Positions 36,162-44,239 of a stretch of DNA of 64,000 nt are shown piece after piece. The translations under genes and the position numbers were made by a program. The first letter of the stretch is position 1; each line of letters opens with the position of its first letter. The stretch is from Alteracholeplasma palmae J233 (lineage in GTDB: Bacteria > Bacillota_I > Bacilli_A > Acholeplasmatales > Acholeplasmataceae): positions 310,001 through 374,000 of the forward strand of contig NC_022538.1 in the NCBI RefSeq assembly GCF_000968055.1, written 5' to 3'. The notes beneath the pieces were generated by a model that was given only the letters and a program-made list of their open reading frames with translations, was not told the DNA's origin and searched no databases.

Positions 36162-36210
36162 TGCTAATATGTTAGCAATTATTGACATTTAAGCATAAAA
36201 GTGTTAAAAT
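36162..36210 (+). promoter_or_regulatory. hipBA promoter with inverted-repeat operator
   Basis: TTGACA (36182-36187), 17-base spacer, TAAAAT (36205-36210). Directly upstream is TGCTAA-TATG-TTAGCA (36162-36177), and a further TTAGC half lies at 36211-36216. This arrangement fits autorepression by the HipB-like product. Confidence 0.65.
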
Positions 36211-36219
36211 ATTAGCGAT

Positions 36220-36504
36220 ATGATAAAAGATATAATTGATATAAGTGATTTTGTAGAAGTTCAAACAGAACAGAAAGTTATTGCTGATTTAGTTAATAGA
36301 TTTATAAAAAGAAGAAAAGAATACGGATTAACACAACAAAAATTAAGTGAACGCTCAGGTGTTAGTTATGGTTCAATTAGGAGGTTTGAATCTAAAGGAG
36401 AAATATCTTTTACTTCTCTTGTAAAAATCAGTAGTATATTAGGATTATTAGATGAATTTAATTCATTATTTAAAAAACCTATTATTAAGAGTTTAAGGAG
36501 GTAA
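36220..36504 (+). CDS. HipB-like XRE antitoxin
   Basis: A 94-residue DNA-binding protein with an XRE helix-turn-helix at about 27-80 (YGLTQQKLSERSGVSYGSIRRFE). It precedes a HipA-family kinase, with its TAA overlapping an in-frame upstream ATG of hipA. It should neutralise the kinase and repress the operon through the inverted repeat upstream. The ATG lies only 9 bases after the -10 and has no Shine-Dalgarno, so the mRNA is predicted to be leaderless or nearly so. Confidence 0.88.
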   Translation: MIKDIIDISDFVEVQTEQKVIADLVNRFIKRRKEYGLTQQKLSERSGVSYGSIRRFESKGEISFTSLVKISSILGLLDEFNSLFKKPIIKSLRR

Positions 36505-36509
36505 TGAAT

Positions 36510-37616
36510 ATGCAACTAACTATTCAAAAAATGGAAGTATACTATAATAATCAATTAGTAGGATATTTGGAAATGATAGACGAAGATACGATTGCATTTC
36601 AGTATGATACTGATTGGATAAAAAAGGGATTTTCAATATCCCCATTTTCGCTTCCATTATCAGATAAAGTATATATCTCTAACTCTCCTTATTTTAAAGG
36701 ACTATATGCGGTATTTAATGACTCATTACCAGATGGATGGGGAGAATTTTTGATAAGAAGAATGTTATTAAGAAAGAAGATTAATTTTGAAAAATTATCC
36801 CCTTTAGTTAGATTGTCATTAGTAAACCAAACAGGTTTAGGAGGACTTGAATACCTACCGAAACAAAAAAAGGATCAGATAAATGAAACTACAGATTTAG
36901 ATTTGATTGCAGCAGATATAAATAAAGAGTTAAACAACAGAACAGATGGACTAAGCTTAGATAACCTATATAAATTAGGTGGTGCTTCAGGTGGTGCTAG
37001 ACCTAAAGTGCACCTTAAAATAAATAATGAAGAATGGATTATCAAGTTTGCGGCAATAAATGAAAGTAGTTTAGTAGGAATAGAAGAATATAAAGCAAAT
37101 ATACTTGCTAAAGAATGTGGCATTAATGTCAGTGAATTTAAACTTTTTGATTCAAAATTAACAAAAGGTTTTTTTGGGACAAAAAGATTTGATAGAATAG
37201 GGGATAAAAAAATACATGTTATAGCACTTTCTTCTATTTTGGAAACCACTCATCAAATAAGTAATTTAGATTATATTCATTTATTTCAAGTAATCCAAAA
37301 AATATCTGTTAACCCAGATGATTTGTATGAAGCATATAGAAGAATGTGTTTTAATGTTCTATATGGAAATAAAGATGATCATGGTAAAAACCATTCTTTC
37401 ATTTATGATGAAGTAAAAAAAGGATATGTATTATCTAAAGCCTATGATATAACTAACACTATAGATAAACTAGAACATGAAATGACAGTTAACGGATCAG
37501 GGAATCCAACAGAAAAAGAGCTTATTGAAGTTCAAGAAAGAATGCAATTAAGTAAAGAAAAATGCTTGAGTATTATTGAAAATATTAAAAGAGTTATAAA
37601 TAATATAACCTTGTAA
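36510..37616 (+). CDS. HipA-family kinase toxin
   Basis: A protein of about 368 residues. The HipA N-terminal couple_hipA domain covers about 1-100 (VYYNNQLVGYLEM.. SPFSLPLSD..YFKGLYAVFNDSLPDGWGEFLIRRM). The glycine-rich loop is LGGASGGARPKVHL (about 156-169), the catalytic loop NKDDHGKNHS (about 287-296) and the metal site AYDITN (about 311). HipA kinases phosphorylate tRNA synthetases such as GltX and stop growth. ATG 36510 has AGGAGG eight bases upstream; ATG 36504 is too close to that site. All key residues are present, so the toxin looks active. Confidence 0.92.
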   Translation: MQLTIQKMEVYYNNQLVGYLEMIDEDTIAFQYDTDWIKKGFSISPFSLPLSDKVYISNSPYFKGLYAVFNDSLPDGWGEFLIRRMLLRKKINFEKLSPLVRLSLVNQTGLGGLEYLPKQKKDQINETTDLDLIAADINKELNNRTDGLSLDNLYKLGGASGGARPKVHLKINNEEWIIKFAAINESSLVGIEEYKANILAKECGINVSEFKLFDSKLTKGFFGTKRFDRIGDKKIHVIALSSILETTHQISNLDYIHLFQVIQKISVNPDDLYEAYRRMCFNVLYGNKDDHGKNHSFIYDEVKKGYVLSKAYDITNTIDKLEHEMTVNGSGNPTEKELIEVQERMQLSKEKCLSIIENIKRVINNITL

Positions 37617-37667
37617 AGGTAAGTCTATTGCTATATAATAATATAAATAAGATGAAGAGGTAACTAT

Positions 37668-38891
37668 ATGAAAATTTTTATATTAAGCTTAATTGCGTTA
37701 GTTTTTGTAATAAATATATTTATGAGTATATTGGATTTAAAAAGTAGAAAAAGAGTTATTGCTAAAAGTGTATCAGATGTATATGATAAAGATGAGTATA
37801 CTAATTGGAGAAACTACCAAAAAGATAGCACAACCCTAGGAATTGTTTCAGGAATTGTTAGTCTTATTATTACAGCGGTTTTATTTTACTTTAATATTTT
37901 TAGTAAGATCTACTACTGGACAACGGATTTAACAAATATACTTATTTTTCAAGTGTATTTATTCATTTTAGTTATTAGTTTAATATCAGTTTTTTTTGAT
38001 ACAGTTATCAGTTACTATGACACTTTTATATTAGAAGAAAAATATGGAATGAATAAAACAAGTAAGAAATTATTTATCAAAGACACTATTGTTAAGTTCT
38101 TATTAAAAGTAGTTTTCTTTGGATTACTATTATATGTACTAAATATCATTTATGTAAGTTTTGAAAACCCATTTATATTCTTTATTACTGCGTTTAGCTC
38201 AATTGCAGTATTAGTTTTACTAATGCCATACTTACAACCTATTTTTTCTAGAATATTTAATAAAGCAACATCTTTAGAAGAAGGTAGCTTAAAAGATAAA
38301 ATTAATGCATATGCTAATAAGATGAATTTTCCTGTTGAAAATATTTATGTGATTGACGCATCTAAAAGATCAAGCCGTTCCAATGCTTACTTTAGCGGAT
38401 ATGGTAAAAAAAGAAGAATTGTATTATATGATACACTTATATCTGAGTTTAGTGAAGAAGAAATAGTAGCTATCTTAGCTCATGAAGTTGGTCATGCTAA
38501 ACATAAGGATATTCTAAAAAGAATTCCAATGTCATTATTTGTAATAGGCTTTTTCTTAATTAGCTTATATATAATAGCTTCAAATAAAGATATTTCACTA
38601 GCATTTGGATTTACCGAAAGTAATTTTTTATTCTCAATTATGGTATTTATAGAAATTATGCCATTAACAATCATTATTATTAATACGATAACAAATTGGT
38701 TTTCAAGAAAAATGGAATATGCCGCAGACAAATACTCAGTGACAACCTATTCTAAAGAATATTTAGTTTCTGCACTAAAGAAACTATCACGTAAAAACTT
38801 ATCTAATTTAGCACCTCACCCAATCACAGTGGTTATTAATTATACTCACCCACCACTAGATAAAAGGATTGAGGCAATAGAAAACATTTAA
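37668..38891 (+). CDS. M48-family (Ste24-like) membrane metalloprotease
   Basis: A 407-residue integral membrane protease with an N-terminal multi-helix region (about five to six segments). The zinc motif is ILAHEVGHAKHKDIL (HExxH at 272-276) and the third ligand region is RKMEYAADKYSV. The C-terminus TYTHPPLDKRIEAI-like (YTHPPLDKRIEAIE) is a Ste24 hallmark. It cleaves CAAX-type or misfolded membrane proteins. Zinc-binding and catalytic residues are intact. It is a single gene with AGAGG ribosome binding site and terminator. Confidence 0.93.
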   Translation: MKIFILSLIALVFVINIFMSILDLKSRKRVIAKSVSDVYDKDEYTNWRNYQKDSTTLGIVSGIVSLIITAVLFYFNIFSKIYYWTTDLTNILIFQVYLFILVISLISVFFDTVISYYDTFILEEKYGMNKTSKKLFIKDTIVKFLLKVVFFGLLLYVLNIIYVSFENPFIFFITAFSSIAVLVLLMPYLQPIFSRIFNKATSLEEGSLKDKINAYANKMNFPVENIYVIDASKRSSRSNAYFSGYGKKRRIVLYDTLISEFSEEEIVAILAHEVGHAKHKDILKRIPMSLFVIGFFLISLYIIASNKDISLAFGFTESNFLFSIMVFIEIMPLTIIIINTITNWFSRKMEYAADKYSVTTYSKEYLVSALKKLSRKNLSNLAPHPITVVINYTHPPLDKRIEAIENI

Positions 38892-38919
38892 AATTATTCT
38901 TAATTGAATAATTTTTTTA
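38891..38919 (+). terminator. Rho-independent terminator of the M48 gene
   Basis: AAATTATTC, six-base loop, GAATAATTT and T run directly after the stop. Confidence 0.85.
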
Positions 38920-39007
38920 TAATTTTAAAAATAAGATATGAATCATACAATAAAATTAATAAGGTAGTAATTAGATAGTACAATATATTTTAAAAAGAGG
39001 TAATAGT

Positions 39008-39247
39008 GTGAAAAAATTGATAGAAAACCTAGATAAGTTACATACAACAGAATTAGGAAAAATAAGAATTTTAAGAAATCTTGAAATTGAAAATACTGAT
39101 GTAGTAGGATACTGTAAAACAATTATTAAAGATCCATTAAGCACAATAACAGAAAAAGGTAAAAACTTTTATATATCAAAAGCTGATATAACACTTACTG
39201 TCAATAAACATTCTTATACAATCATCACTGCACACAAGAAAAAATAA
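39008..39247 (+). CDS. DUF3781 protein
   Basis: A 79-residue protein starting at GTG (AGAGG upstream). The pattern LIENLDKLHTTELGKIRILRNL, then DVVGYCKTIIKDP, KGKNFYISKADITLTVNKHSYTIITAHK matches the DUF3781 family. Its function is unknown; it is common as a small accessory gene in low-GC Gram-positives. It is followed by the regulatory region of the ABC-F gene. Confidence 0.82.
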   Translation: MKKLIENLDKLHTTELGKIRILRNLEIENTDVVGYCKTIIKDPLSTITEKGKNFYISKADITLTVNKHSYTIITAHKKK

Positions 39248-39266
39248 TAGCGATGCTATAAAAGAT

Positions 39267-39346
39267 GTGTTATACTACAATAAGAAAGAAGGTGTGAAAA
39301 TGAACATTAATAACTAAATCCTACTTTAAGTTAACTTTTAGTAGGA
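39267..39346 (+). promoter_or_regulatory. Leader peptide and hairpin before the ABC-F gene (attenuator-like)
   Basis: An extended -10 (TGT-TATACT, 39267-39275) is followed by GAAGGTG and a five-codon ORF, ATG AAC ATT AAT AAC TAA (39300-39317, peptide MNINN). A stem of TCCTACT (39319-39325) with AGTAGGA (39340-39346) comes next, about 35 bases before the ABC-F start. Short leader peptides with such hairpins regulate several antibiotic-resistance ABC-F genes by drug-stalled ribosomes. Confidence 0.6.
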
Positions 39347-39380
39347 ATAAAATTTAATACTAAAAGGAGACATATAAAAT

Positions 39381-40887
39381 ATGTTAAACATAAAAGATTT
39401 AGTTATTAAAGACTATCAACATGACATTACTTTAGTTGATCGTCTGTTTTTCACACTGAATAAAAACGATAAAATCGCTATTATAGGTAGCGAAGGAAGT
39501 GGAAAATCCACTTTATTAAAAGTATTATATGGTAATATACCATCATATATTGAAGTTACTGGAGACATTATAAGACCTAATGTTATTTTTTACATGGAAC
39601 AAAATATAAAGAACCAATATCAAGCATATACAGTAAATCAATATTTATATGAAGAAAATAAATATAACAACTATACTAATATTCATAAAATAGTTAATCA
39701 ATTTAAGCTTAATTATGATGAAATTAAAGATAGAAAAATAAATACTTTTTCTGGGGGAGAAAGAGTTAAAATTGGCCTCATTAAAGCTTTGTTAATAAAT
39801 CCAGATGTTTTCTTACTAGATGAACCATCTAATGATATTGATTTTGAAACAATCAATATCATAGAAGACTTTCTTATAAAAACTGAAATACCTGTAATAT
39901 TTATTTCGCATGATCAAAGATTGTTAGAAAATGTCGCTACTGGAATTATTCATCTAGAACATACAAATAAAAGAATGATTGCGAAGACAACGTTTTTAAA
40001 TATTGATTATAAGACGTATAAAGAACACTATTTGAACAACTTTTCTCACCAACTCATAAAAGCTAGAAAGCAAAGATCTGATTATAAAAATAAAATAGAA
40101 AAATTCAGACAAATTTACCAAAAAGTTGAATACAAACAAAATCAGGCAGTTAGAAACCCTGGTGCCGCAAGTATTCTAAAAAAGAAAATACATGTTTTAA
40201 AATCACAAGAAAAAAGATATATAAAAGAAAAAGAAAACTTCCTTGATATTCCTGAAAAAGAAGAGGCTATGAATATATTTTTTGATGATAATTTAAGAAT
40301 CAATGCACAAAAAAGTATTTTAAGCTTAAGACTAAATGCTTTATCACTTCCAGATGGAATAAATATTAGAAATATCAATTTAGAAGTTATGGCAAAAGAT
40401 AAAATAGTAATTTTTGGTAAAAATGGTATAGGAAAAACAACTTTAATGAATTTCATTTATAAAAAATTAATAAGTGAAGACATAAAAGTAGGATACTTAA
40501 CACAAGACTATTTAGACATATTAGATGAGAATATGACAGTAGTAAATTTTTTAATTAATAACCAAAATAAGTATGATCAATCTAAAATTAGACAAATTCT
40601 TGGAACGCTTGGGCTTAGAAAAAATGAAATGACCAATAAAATAAAAAACATAAGTGAAGGAACAAAATTAAAAGTGATGTTATTATTACTTGTTTCTAAT
40701 TCATACGAAGTACTTTTACTAGATGAACCAACAAGAAACATATCACCTATTAATCAAGATGAGATATATGGAATTATTTTTACAATTTAAAGGGGCTATT
40801 ATAGCTGTTACACACGATAGAACATTTATTGAAAGTGTATTTGAAGATAGTTATGAAATGAGTTTAGAAGGGCTTAATAAACAATAA
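39381..40887 (+). pseudogene. ABC-F ribosome-protection-type ATPase, C-terminal frameshift
   Basis: The intact frame 39381-40790 encodes 469 residues with two ABC domains. Walker A GSEGSGKST (36-44), signature FSGGERVKIG (about 122-131) and LLDEPSNDID form the first. Walker A GKNGIGKTT (about 346), SEGTKLKVM and LLLDEPTRN (about 445) form the second, with a basic linker of about 90 residues between. At 40769-40770 one extra G shifts the frame. The other frame continues ELFLQFKGAIIAVTHDRTFIES.. to TAA 40885-40887, restoring the H-switch of domain 2. The product lacks about 36 residues including that histidine and is probably impaired. There is no membrane domain, as expected for ABC-F (resistance or translation factors). 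Confidence 0.85.
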
Positions 40888-40896
40888 AAATAGGTA

Positions 40897-40938
40897 CTGT
40901 AAAGTAATGAAGTCGTTTAATACTTCATTTCTTTACAG
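40897..40938. terminator. Long hairpin between convergent genes, resembling the IS1182 end
   Basis: CTGTAAAGTAATGAAGT (40897-40913) and ACTTCATTTCTTTACAG (40922-40938) form a 17-bp stem with one mismatch and an 8-base loop. It probably acts as a bidirectional terminator between the ABC-F gene and niaX. Its arm matches the inward-read IS right end (CTGTAAAGAAATGAAGT). Confidence 0.65.
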
Positions 40939-40947
40939 CCCCTTTAA

Positions 40948-41478
40948 TTATAATGCTAGTTGCATCAATTGCGACTCTAATCTTTTGTATAAGAAGAAAC
41001 TAATTTCAAAGTCAACTAAACTATGAATAAAACCTCCAATACCTACTGGTAAAATGATTGTGTAAAGTATAAAAGACCAATCGTTTAAGTTTCCTAAGAA
41101 AAATAAGGCAACCACAATGCATTCCAATAATGCATGAAAGAAAGCCAAAACTAAATTAAATGGTGTTCTTTTTAGTAAACTGAAGTTCTTATCTTTCATT
41201 TTAGTAAAGATAAATGAAAAACTAACAGCCCATAATATATGAGAAAATGCTCTTGCTGATACAATAGGACCTAGTGATAAGAAAAAGCCAATTCCTCCAG
41301 ATAAACCAACTAAAAGGGCAATATCCCATCCAATAAACATAGCGATGAAAATGGGAACATGGCTTCCTAAGGTATAAGAAGCTGGTCCAATAACGATTTT
41401 AGGCATTATAAGCGGAATGATAATTCCTAAAGCTGATAGCATTACAGCAAGTGTTAATCTTTTGATGTTATATTTCAT
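40948..41478 (-). CDS. ECF transporter S component, probably niacin (NiaX-like)
   Basis: A protein of about 176 residues with six hydrophobic helices, of the ECF substrate-binding type (IGPASYTLGSHVPIFIAMFIGW.. ISARAFSHILWAVSFSFI). It lies directly downstream of a NiaR-type regulator and under a palindromic operator, so niacin/nicotinamide uptake is the likely role. The shared ECF energising module (EcfA/A'/T) is not in the window. ATG 41478 has GGAGGT upstream; the longer ORF start at 41538 would place the operator inside the coding region. Confidence 0.8.
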   Translation of the reverse strand: MKYNIKRLTLAVMLSALGIIIPLIMPKIVIGPASYTLGSHVPIFIAMFIGWDIALLVGLSGGIGFFLSLGPIVSARAFSHILWAVSFSFIFTKMKDKNFSLLKRTPFNLVLAFFHALLECIVVALFFLGNLNDWSFILYTIILPVGIGGFIHSLVDFEISFFLYKRLESQLMQLAL

Positions 41479-41488
41479 AATGACCTCC

Positions 41489-41548
41489 AAGGTGTCTTGA
41501 CACCTTGTCATTGTACAACAAAAATAAAAAGGTGTCAAGACACCTTTT
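41489..41548 (-). promoter_or_regulatory. Promoter with paired operators before niaX
   Basis: On the minus strand TTGACA (41533-41538), a 17-base spacer and TACAAT (41510-41515) form a good promoter. The -35 lies inside palindrome 1 (AAAAGGTGTC-AA-GACACCTTTT, 41527-41548). Palindrome 2 (AAGGTGTC-TT-GACACCTT, 41489-41506) lies just after the -10 and before the ribosome binding site. Palindrome 1 followed by T on the minus strand also looks like the niaR terminator. Confidence 0.8.
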
Positions 41549-42050
41549 AGTCATTGTAAATAAATCCTTTAAGATTCAGTTCTTTTAATGCTTTATCTAA
41601 ATCTTCCTGATCTTTATACAAGAGGGTATGCACATGAATACCATCTGTAAGAGAAGAAAGAAGATTAGGCTTACTTTTGATAAATTGAGTGATATCATCA
41701 TTAGTTTTAATATTGAGTTCACCTTTTAATAATCCATAAGAAGGATGATTGATTGTTACATCATATATAATGATGTTGTTTTTAACAAGAATTTCTAATT
41801 CAGTTAAGGTTTCTTCAAAACTATGTTTTACAATGATTTGATACTTTTTATAATCACTATTTATATTATCTAGAATATAACCTTTTGGTTTGGCTAGAAT
41901 AGAATGTCCTGTAGCTCTTAAAAGGGCGATATCACCTACAATTACTTGTCTGGAAACATTTAGTTTTTTAGCGATAAAATTAGCACTCAATTCATTTTCA
42001 CTATTATTAAGTAATAATAAAATTTTGTCTCTTCGTTCTTGACCAGTCAT
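41547..42050 (-). CDS. niaR: NiaR-type niacin-responsive repressor
   Basis: A 167-residue protein. Residues 5-60 form an HTH_11-type winged helix (RRDKILLLLNNSENELSANFIAKKLNVSRQVIVGDIALLR). Residues about 75-165 match the 3H domain with its conserved histidines (KHSF, INHPSYG, HVHTL) that bind nickel and nicotinic acid. It represses NAD salvage/niacin uptake genes when niacin is plentiful. The operators and the niacin transporter lie immediately downstream. Length is typical for YrxA/NiaR. Confidence 0.9.
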   Translation of the reverse strand: MTGQERRDKILLLLNNSENELSANFIAKKLNVSRQVIVGDIALLRATGHSILAKPKGYILDNINSDYKKYQIIVKHSFEETLTELEILVKNNIIIYDVTINHPSYGLLKGELNIKTNDDITQFIKSKPNLLSSLTDGIHVHTLLYKDQEDLDKALKELNLKGFIYND

Positions 42051-42104
42051 AATTTAAACCTCAAATGTGTAATTAATATAATCTATTTTAACATAAATTA
42101 AGAT

Positions 42105-42135
42105 ATAAAAAAATAAATGCTAATTACTTAGCATT
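42105..42135 (-). terminator. Rho-independent terminator of the PadR operon
   Basis: AATGCTAA, four-base loop, TTAGCATT. Read on the minus strand a T-rich run follows. Confidence 0.85.
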
Positions 42136-42144
42136 ATTTAGGGG

Positions 42145-42684
42145 TTAAACAATATTACCAGAACTATCACAAGTTAAATCAATATCAATATTTACAGTTT
42201 TAATAGTTATAAATAAAACCTTATGTCTAAACGTACCTTTTCCATAACCTACATTACTAATATTATAGGCATTACCATCACTAAATGACCATGCCCCATT
42301 ATTTATAGACGTTGTGTAAGTTGAATCAATCGCTCTAGCGGATATGCCTTGATTGATGATAAAAATAGTTTTTAAGGTGTAAGTCCATAAAATAGAGCCA
42401 TCGTCTTTTTTCATTGTAACAGTTTTAACTCCAGTTTTAGTGTATTCACCAGGGACTTCAAACTCTAAAGAAAAAAGGCTAATTTCAGTATAACTAAAAG
42501 TTTCAATGACTAAATAGCTTCCATCGTCATAATAAATAATATCTGAACTATAATCTTCTAGAGTACTTAATGTTACTTGTTCGTTGTTTGCAATATAGCC
42601 ATGGGATGTATTTAGTGTTAACCCTAAGCTTAAAGTACAAGTAACCGCAAATAAAGATAATAAAATAAAAAATATTTTTTTCAT
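42145..42684 (-). CDS. Secreted or membrane-anchored protein of unknown function
   Basis: A protein of about 179 residues with a signal peptide (MKKIFFILLSLFAVTCTLSLG) and a beta-rich outer part containing YDDGSYLVIETFSYTE, GEYTKTGVKTVTMKKDDGSILW and a C-terminal SSGN. ATG 42684 is used because it begins the signal peptide and has AAGGA upstream; the longer ORF start (42720) lies before the site. Such proteins are often envelope-stress partners of HAAS/PadR units. No catalytic motif is seen. Confidence 0.7.
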   Translation of the reverse strand: MKKIFFILLSLFAVTCTLSLGLTLNTSHGYIANNEQVTLSTLEDYSSDIIYYDDGSYLVIETFSYTEISLFSLEFEVPGEYTKTGVKTVTMKKDDGSILWTYTLKTIFIINQGISARAIDSTYTTSINNGAWSFSDGNAYNISNVGYGKGTFRHKVLFITIKTVNIDIDLTCDSSGNIV

Positions 42685-42749
42685 TATTTTCCTTAAAATA
42701 TACAGTTTAGATTTGACCAATAGTTGTCAGCTGTATACTAAAAATAAAC

Positions 42750-43118
42750 TTATAATAAAGATATGTAAGAATCAGTTGTCACAGTAACATCTGTTCCATA
42801 ACCGGCAACGATAATAAATATAGCATAACTTAAGATAGCAATTAGTACTATTAATAGAACTATTATCCATTTAAGATTTTTTGCCTGTTTTTCATATTTA
42901 TCAAGCTCTACTGAATCAAAGCCTCTTGAAATCTCATTAGGTGTTCCAAATACACTGTACAATTCCTCTACAGCGATATTTTCCTTGTTTTCTAAATAGT
43001 CAAGAATTCTATTTTTAAAATCAGCTAAAAATAGTCTTTTCACACTGTATTTACAATTCAAATTTTTTGAAACATCTTTTATATAAGATTTTATTATTTT
43101 TTTAGGTTCATTTTTCAT
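42750..43118 (-). CDS. HAAS/DUF1700-like membrane protein
   Basis: A 122-residue protein. The N-terminal 75 residues form a helical HAAS-type signalling domain (FKNRILDYLENKENIAVEELYSVFGTPNEISRGF, close to the DUF1700 pattern of GxPxxIA). A single transmembrane helix follows (about 83-106) with a short extracytoplasmic end. HAAS domains typically pair with PadR regulators, as here; its start overlaps the padR end by 11 bases. Confidence 0.8.
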   Translation of the reverse strand: MKNEPKKIIKSYIKDVSKNLNCKYSVKRLFLADFKNRILDYLENKENIAVEELYSVFGTPNEISRGFDSVELDKYEKQAKNLKWIIVLLIVLIAILSYAIFIIVAGYGTDVTVTTDSYISLL

Positions 43119-43470
43119 TTTTTGGTTCCTTCCAATTAAAAATTGATTCTAATCCAAAACTAAATGATTTAAAGGTTTCCAAAGCATACTCTAAGTACTT
43201 TAAGCCATCAGCTTCCATGTGATAGTAATTTCTAAAACGTTTTTTTCCAACAAGTTCTTTTTTAGTAGAAACATAGTTCTTTTTTTCAAGACGATAAAGA
43301 GGACCGTATAACGAGCCTTCCTTAACTATGATGGTCCCGTTTGATCTTTTTTCTATTTCTTGAACAATTTGGTACCCATACATATCTTCAGATTTTAATA
43401 GAAGTAGAATAATAATTTCTATAAATCCGTATTTAATTTTCTCTTCAATTTCAACTTTATAGTCTTGCAT
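43108..43470 (-). CDS. PadR-family transcriptional regulator
   Basis: A 120-residue winged-helix regulator. GFIEIIILLLLKSEDMYGYQIVQEIEKRSNGTIIVKEGSLYGPLYRLEKKNYVS-type sequence (split here in the motif DMYGYQIVQEIEKRS and KEGSLYGPLYRLEKK) is the PadR signature. It is first in a three-gene unit with the HAAS membrane protein and the secreted protein and probably represses that unit. The inducing signal is not evident. Confidence 0.93.
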   Translation of the reverse strand: MQDYKVEIEEKIKYGFIEIIILLLLKSEDMYGYQIVQEIEKRSNGTIIVKEGSLYGPLYRLEKKNYVSTKKELVGKKRFRNYYHMEADGLKYLEYALETFKSFSFGLESIFNWKEPKNEK

Positions 43471-43888
43471 TTTAGTACCTCACATGTATTATACTTAATT
43501 ACATATTATAGCACAATACTTGTTGATAAAAGTAGTAGTTGACAAAAAACAATAAAAAGTATAAAATAGGTATAACAAGGAGGGCTTTTACGTCATTTTT
43601 TTGAAAAAATAGAAAATTAAAGGTTTTTATAAATAAAAGGGAAAATAAGTAGTGCTCTAATAACAAACGATAAATTTTAGTAAAACAAACTAAAAAATCA
43701 ATTAAAATTAAACGGAATTTCTAGATAGAATAGAAGGATAAAAAAGGGATATTTTTTTCTAAATAAAAGTAAGTATAAAAATAAAATTCATTTATAGAAC
43801 TACCAGGACAGGTATATTTATATAAATGAATTTTATTTTTATAACAGGACTATAAATGATATAATAAAACTAAAAGGGGTGACCAAAG
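43471..43888. other. Intergenic region with hairpin and orphan translation signals
   Basis: No gene is seen in these 418 bases. At 43539-43580 there is TTGACA, a TATAAA-like -10 and a strong AAGGAGGG followed by ACG instead of a start codon, looking like the remnant of a lost gene. At 43774-43843 lies a perfect 23-bp inverted repeat (separate entry). A TATAAT-like -10 near 43859-43864 and AGGGGTG precede the next gene. Confidence 0.5.
43774..43843. repeat. Perfect 23-bp inverted repeat with structured loop
   Basis: The bases 43774-43796 and 43821-43843 are exact reverse complements. The 24-base loop itself contains TACC-aggaca-GGTA. No T run follows on either side, so it is not a normal terminator. 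Confidence 0.85.
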
Positions 43889-44230
43889 ATGGCTAAATAT
43901 GAAAAATATGGTAAAGGCAACTTTGATGCAGTTGTAAGTGCAATTCATCAAGCAGCTGTGAATGGCAGTGCAACAAGTTCTTTAGAAGAGTCTACAAATA
44001 GAGTTATGGGTGATACTAAAATAGCTATTAGAGCATATGAAAGATATGCTTATTTTGGCAAAAATAGATCAAGTTTATGTATTACAGTCTACGGAAATAA
44101 CGATGGAGATATTTTTGTGAGCGCGATTGCTACTGGAGGAAGTCAGGCAGTATTTTTTAAGGTCAACACATGGAGTGATGAAAGTTTTCTTAAAACAGTT
44201 ATTCCAACAATCAATAATATGGTTAAGTAG
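43889..44230 (+). CDS. DUF6054-like small protein
   Basis: A 113-residue soluble protein: YEKYGKGNFDAVVSAIHQAAVNGSATSSLEES.. then SSLCITVYGNNDGDIFVSAIATGGSQAVFFKVNTWSDESFL, an alpha-beta-beta arrangement. The plan resembles DUF6054 proteins of low-GC Gram-positives, whose function is unknown; the match is from memory of the pattern only. Its stop overlaps the AGGAG of the nucleoside phosphorylase gene 9 bases on, suggesting an operon. Confidence 0.6.
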   Translation: MAKYEKYGKGNFDAVVSAIHQAAVNGSATSSLEESTNRVMGDTKIAIRAYERYAYFGKNRSSLCITVYGNNDGDIFVSAIATGGSQAVFFKVNTWSDESFLKTVIPTINNMVK

Positions 44231-44239
44231 GAGATTTTT

